Source: Edaphobacter aggregans
GTDB taxonomy: Bacteria > Acidobacteriota > Terriglobia > Terriglobales > Acidobacteriaceae
Assembly (NCBI GenBank): GCA_022736715.1
Contig: DZDJ01000014.1
Coordinates: forward strand, 1-53,634
Reading direction: 5' to 3'
DNA: 53,634 bases
The notes below the pieces were generated by a model. The model did no database searches. It saw nothing but the letters and a program-made list of their open reading frames with translations, and was not told the origin of the DNA. This document shows positions 51,041 through 53,634 of the stretch, piece after piece. A program made the translations under genes and the position numbers. Positions within the stretch are counted from its first letter, which is position 1. Each line of letters starts with the position of its first letter.

Positions 51041-51414
51041 TCGTAATAGGTGGCCGTGGTGGTGTCGGTCTCGTAAATGGTGCAGTCCTTCACGGTCACG
51101 CGGCCCTGGGTCATCTCATGGAGCTGCTTGTTGGTCTCGTCGAAAAAGTAGCGGGCCAGGTTTTCTGCCGAGGGGTTGATCCCGGTAAACGGCGGCAGAT
51201 CGTTGATCATCTGGTGGTCCAGATACTCCACCACTGGACGCATCACCTGCTTCAGCAGCTTGAAGTCCAGCAGCAGCCCGGCCTCATCCAGTTCCTTGCC
51301 GCGCAGCGTTACGCGGACCTTGTAGTTATGTCCATGCGGATTCTCGCACTTGCCGCGATAGTTCCGCAGGTAGTGACCGGACGAAAACCCGGCTTCCACG
51401 GTTACTTCATACAT
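51037..51414 (-). CDS. queD: 6-carboxy-5,6,7,8-tetrahydropterin synthase
   Basis: The 125-residue enzyme converts 7,8-dihydroneopterin triphosphate into 6-carboxytetrahydropterin, the first committed step to queuosine. The zinc ligands are His in FSSGHYLRN and HGHNY, the catalytic cysteine lies in YRGKCENPHGHNY and the PSAENLARYFFDE segment follows. It starts the queD-queE operon, with AAGGATG upstream as ribosome site. In the space to tyrS I found no convincing preQ1 riboswitch. Confidence 0.95.
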   Translation of the reverse strand: MYEVTVEAGFSSGHYLRNYRGKCENPHGHNYKVRVTLRGKELDEAGLLLDFKLLKQVMRPVVEYLDHQMINDLPPFTGINPSAENLARYFFDETNKQLHEMTQGRVTVKDCTIYETDTTTATYYE

Positions 51415-51540
51415 GCTTCGTACATCCTTCTTTCGCCGCGCACGCAGCCGCGCACAGCCTGTCTTTTAAGATTGTACCGTCCTGATTGGATGCAGGCGCG
51501 CCGCCGCAGAGCGCAGACCCCGCCGCCGGGCAAAGGCAGG

Positions 51541-51615
51541 CGCAGAAACGCCATTTTTTCTGCGCATTAGCAGAGGATTTCAGCGGAAGCGGGAAATCCC
51601 CAGGGGCTTCAGCCC
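51541..51615. other. Two hairpins between queD and tyrS
   Basis: CGCAGAAA/TTTCTGCG (51541-51564) is a perfect 8-bp stem, and GGGCT-TC-AGCCC (51604-51615) a second short stem inside AGGGGCTTCAGCCCT, 22 bp after the tyrS stop. The second may be the tyrS terminator; its T-tract is poor. The 222-bp gap holds no gene. Confidence 0.5.
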
Positions 51616-51636
51616 TCACAATTACTGAGGTTTGCT

Positions 51637-52887
51637 TTACGAAATCACCGCGATTTTGGCGCGCTTGCCCAGGCGCAGGGTGATGCGTGCGGGCAGGGCT
51701 GGCAGTGGAATGGTCAACTCCTTCACCACTTCGCCTTCCACGCGCACCGCACCCTCGGCGATCTTGCGGTTGGCTTCGCTGGCAGAGGTTGCCAATGCGG
51801 CCTGCGTCAGCAGCTTTGGCAAACGCACCGCAGGCTCCGTCCCGGCAATGGATGCGGCAATGGCGTCATAGGCCACGGACACCTCTTCCAGGTCTTCCGC
51901 CACTTCGCCGCGCTGGAACTGCTTCGCCCAGTTCTCATCGGCCTTTTGCGCCTCTTCGGCAGAGTGGAAGTCGGTGGTGATGGTGCGCGCCAGCCGCTTC
52001 TTTACATCCATCGGATGCAGCTTGCCTGCGGCCACATCGGCCTGCATCTGGCCAATTTCGGCCTGGCGCAGGTCGGTCAGCAGTGCCCAGTAGCGCCACA
52101 TCAGCTCGTCGGAGATGCTCATCAGCTTGCCGTACATCTCTCCCGGCGGCTCCTTGATGCCGATCGCATTGCCCAACGACTTCGACATCTTCTGCACGCC
52201 GTCCAGCCCTTCCAGAATCGGCATCATCAGCACAATCTGCTGTGGCTGGCCAAAGTGCCGTTGCAGGTCGCGGCCGCGCATCAGGTTGAACTTTTGATCG
52301 GTGCCGCCCAGTTCCACGTCCGACTCCAGCACCACGGAATCATAGCCCTGCGCCAGCGGATACAGCATTTCATGCAGGCTGATGGGATGCTCTTCGTTGA
52401 AGCGCTTGTGGAAGTCTTCGCGCTCCAGCATCTGCGACACGGTGAACTGCGCCGCCAGCCGGATGATGCCTTCAAAGCCCAGCTTGCCCAGCCACTCGGA
52501 GTTGAAGCGCACTTCAGTCCGCGCGGGGTCCAGAATCTTGAAGACCTGTTCCTTATAGGTCTCGGCATTGGCGTCAATCTGCTCGCGTGTGAGCGGCGGG
52601 CGGGTGGTGCTGCGGCCCGTCGGGTCGCCGATGAGCGCGGTGGCGTCGCCGATGAGGAAGATCACCTGGTGGCCAAGATCCTGGAAGTGTTTTAGTTTGC
52701 GGATGAGCACGGTGTGGCCCAGGTGCAGGTCGGGCGCAGTCGGGTCAAAGCCCGCCTTGATGCGCAGGGGCCTGCCGCTGGCAATGGACTGCGCAATGCG
52801 CTCTTTCAGGGCCGGCAACGGAATGATCTCCGCTGTGCCTTTCTGCAGGTAATCCATCTGTTCTTCTATGGGCGGAAATGTAGCCAT
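51637..52887 (-). CDS. tyrS: Tyrosyl-tRNA synthetase
   Basis: The 416-residue class I synthetase charges tRNA-Tyr. The HIGH motif is [34 protein letters not shown] follows, and the KMSKS loop is [14 protein letters not shown]. The C-terminal S4-like RNA-binding domain contains [20 protein letters not shown]. The length and the LHLGH variant are typical of the TyrZ-like branch. It diverges from the YjbR-type gene; the third foldback repeat lies in the 192 bp between them, so both promoters are within or beside the repeat. Confidence 0.97.
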   Translation of the reverse strand: MATFPPIEEQMDYLQKGTAEIIPLPALKERIAQSIASGRPLRIKAGFDPTAPDLHLGHTVLIRKLKHFQDLGHQVIFLIGDATALIGDPTGRSTTRPPLTREQIDANAETYKEQVFKILDPARTEVRFNSEWLGKLGFEGIIRLAAQFTVSQMLEREDFHKRFNEEHPISLHEMLYPLAQGYDSVVLESDVELGGTDQKFNLMRGRDLQRHFGQPQQIVLMMPILEGLDGVQKMSKSLGNAIGIKEPPGEMYGKLMSISDELMWRYWALLTDLRQAEIGQMQADVAAGKLHPMDVKKRLARTITTDFHSAEEAQKADENWAKQFQRGEVAEDLEEVSVAYDAIAASIAGTEPAVRLPKLLTQAALATSASEANRKIAEGAVRVEGEVVKELTIPLPALPARITLRLGKRAKIAVIS

Positions 52888-52914
52888 GGTCGTTTTTCAG
52901 TATAAAGCGAATGC

Positions 52915-53068
52915 GTCGACCACGGATTTTAAGGATCACCACGGATTCCTTTGCCTATAAATTGCAATAGAGCTGTCTCGTTTGCTGCTTCGCGCAAACT
53001 CCAGCTCCATGGCTATTTAATCCGTACCGGTCCTGAAAATCCGTGGTCGACAGGGCCGCATCCGTGGT
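52915..53068. repeat. Nested foldback repeat, copy 3
   Basis: The left arm 52915-52935 (GTCGACCACGGATTTTAAGGA) and the right arm 53031-53051 are inverted with one mismatch in 21 positions. A second CACCACGGAT and ATCCGTGGT pair lies at 52937-52946 and 53060-53068. The centre contains a GTTTGC-TGCTTCGC-GCAAAC stem. The ACCACGGAT core is shared with the copies near leuS and guaA. It fills the divergent promoter region of tyrS and the YjbR gene. Confidence 0.85.
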
Positions 53069-53079
53069 AACTTCCCCGC

Positions 53080-53553
53080 ATGGATGCTGAACGAGTCCGC
53101 GGACACCTGCTGACGTTGCCGCATGTGGTGGAGACAATGCAGTGGGGCGCGAATCTGGTCTTCTGGGTGGGTGACAAGGCCGTTGGCGGCAAGATGTTTG
53201 CCCTCGCCAATCTGGAGGAGGATGGCCGTGCCGTGCTCTCCTTTGCCGCCGGGCCGGAGCGCTATGCCGAGCTGGTGGAACTGGAGGGTATTGTTCCTGC
53301 TCCGTACATGGCGCGCATCTACTGGGTGGCGCTGGAGCGCTGGAATGCGCTGCGTCCGGCAGAGTTGCAGCAGCATCTGAGCGCGGCCCACGCGCTGGTG
53401 TATGCCAGGCTGCCCAGGCAGGCGAAGAACGCGCTGGCGCTGCCTGCGGCCGAGTTGCGCCAGTTGCTGACGACGCGCCGCAAGCTGCTGGCCGAGCGTG
53501 CCAGCGCAGGGAAGCAGGCCAAAGCCATAAAAAATCAGCCAAGAAGGCCGTAA
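53080..53553 (+). CDS. MmcQ/YjbR-family protein, C-terminal tail apparently frameshifted
   Basis: The 157-residue frame encodes a YjbR-like fold: VRGHLLTLPHVVETMQWGAN, VFWVGDKAVGGKMFALANL, PERYAELVELEGIVPAPYMA and YWVALERWNALRPAELQQHL. These proteins are thought to bind DNA. The frame ends QAKAIKNQPRRP, but the next frame continues from a run of six A's at about 53528 with Lys-Lys repeats to the window edge. One added A would join the two frames, so either the tail was lost by a single-base deletion or slippage at the A-run makes both products. Confidence 0.85.
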   Translation: MDAERVRGHLLTLPHVVETMQWGANLVFWVGDKAVGGKMFALANLEEDGRAVLSFAAGPERYAELVELEGIVPAPYMARIYWVALERWNALRPAELQQHLSAAHALVYARLPRQAKNALALPAAELRQLLTTRRKLLAERASAGKQAKAIKNQPRRP

Positions 53554-53634
53554 CGGAAGCGGCAAAAAAGACTACAAAGAAGACTACAAAGAAGACTGCA
53601 AAGAAGGCCGTAAAGAAGGCTGTGAAAAAGCCTG
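53530..53634 (+). other. Out-of-frame lysine-rich tail (histone H1-like), continues beyond window
   Basis: In the frame offset from the YjbR gene, the sequence encodes SAKKAVTEAAKKTTKKTTKK and then TAKKAVKKAVKKP, built of AAGAAGACTACA-type repeats and with no stop before the window ends. Repeats of this kind occur in histone-like or DNA-binding tails. There is no start codon of its own, which favours it being the tail of the YjbR gene. Confidence 0.6.

Noticed and set aside
51415-51636. preQ1 riboswitch upstream of queD
   Set aside because: Neither a class I aptamer (A-rich tail following a C-rich loop) nor a class II pattern could be found in the gap.
1-53634. CRISPR arrays, complete insertion sequences or rRNA genes
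   Set aside because: No regularly spaced repeats, no transposase frame and no rRNA sequence were seen; only an integrase remnant and small repeats are present.

Overview
The window looks like a chromosomal segment of an acidobacterium (class Terriglobia, probably Acidobacteriaceae). The main reasons are a 1178-residue TonB-dependent receptor of the Oar type with an N-terminal carboxypeptidase-regulatory-like domain, a secreted regulatory-domain/TPR protein, secreted glycoside hydrolases, and GC-rich genes with G- or C-ending codons. The genus cannot be settled from the sequence alone.

Layout. 0-7 kb: a truncated esterase beside tRNA-Ser(CGA), an alpha-L-fucosidase with a DeoR-type regulator, a diverging amino-sugar pair (SIS-type deaminase/isomerase and BadF-type kinase), and endonuclease IV. 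7-12.4 kb: leuS, a membrane protein and guaA, separated by long foldback repeats. 12.4-27 kb: an accessory block with a two-component system, a type III polyketide synthase/methyltransferase/FAD-oxidoreductase group interrupted by other genes and a pair of ~120-bp inverted repeats, a GntR regulator, a four-gene sulfur-handling operon (SQR-like flavoprotein, DUF1641, TusE/DsrC-like, DsrE-like), a polysaccharide deacetylase and a cupin. It ends at an integrase 3' remnant and the 3' half of a tRNA-Asp-like gene, next to rpmB. 27-40 kb: a metal and redox neighbourhood with mntR, mntH, the TonB receptor, an MgtC/DUF4010 membrane protein, a phosphoesterase, a Tat-exported multicopper oxidase, kdsC, a small Cys-rich protein and a VIT1/CCC1 transporter. 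40-53.6 kb: egtB-egtD, GH27 alpha-galactosidase, a SpoIIE-like phosphatase, moeA-moaC, a TPR protein, queC, a purine nucleoside permease-like protein, queE-queD, tyrS, and a YjbR protein whose lysine-rich tail is out of frame at the window edge.

How the genes may work together. Three near-identical palindromes (TTWACC-N2-RGTTAA) lie at the mntR start, before mntH and inside the signal-peptide codons of the TonB receptor, so these three genes look like one MntR regulon for manganese or iron uptake. The SQR/DUF1641/TusE/DsrE operon looks like a sulfide-oxidation and persulfide-relay module; its TusE/DsrC protein keeps only the C-terminal cysteine. egtB-egtD make ergothioneine, and queC/queD/queE make the preQ0 precursor of queuosine. 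A LacI-type operator sits before the alpha-galactosidase, and a 20-bp tandem repeat lies between the DeoR regulator and the amino-sugar genes.

The most notable items are the sulfur operon inside an apparent island scar, the MntR boxes including an intragenic one, the nested foldback repeat family, and the frame-shifted lysine-rich tail of YjbR.
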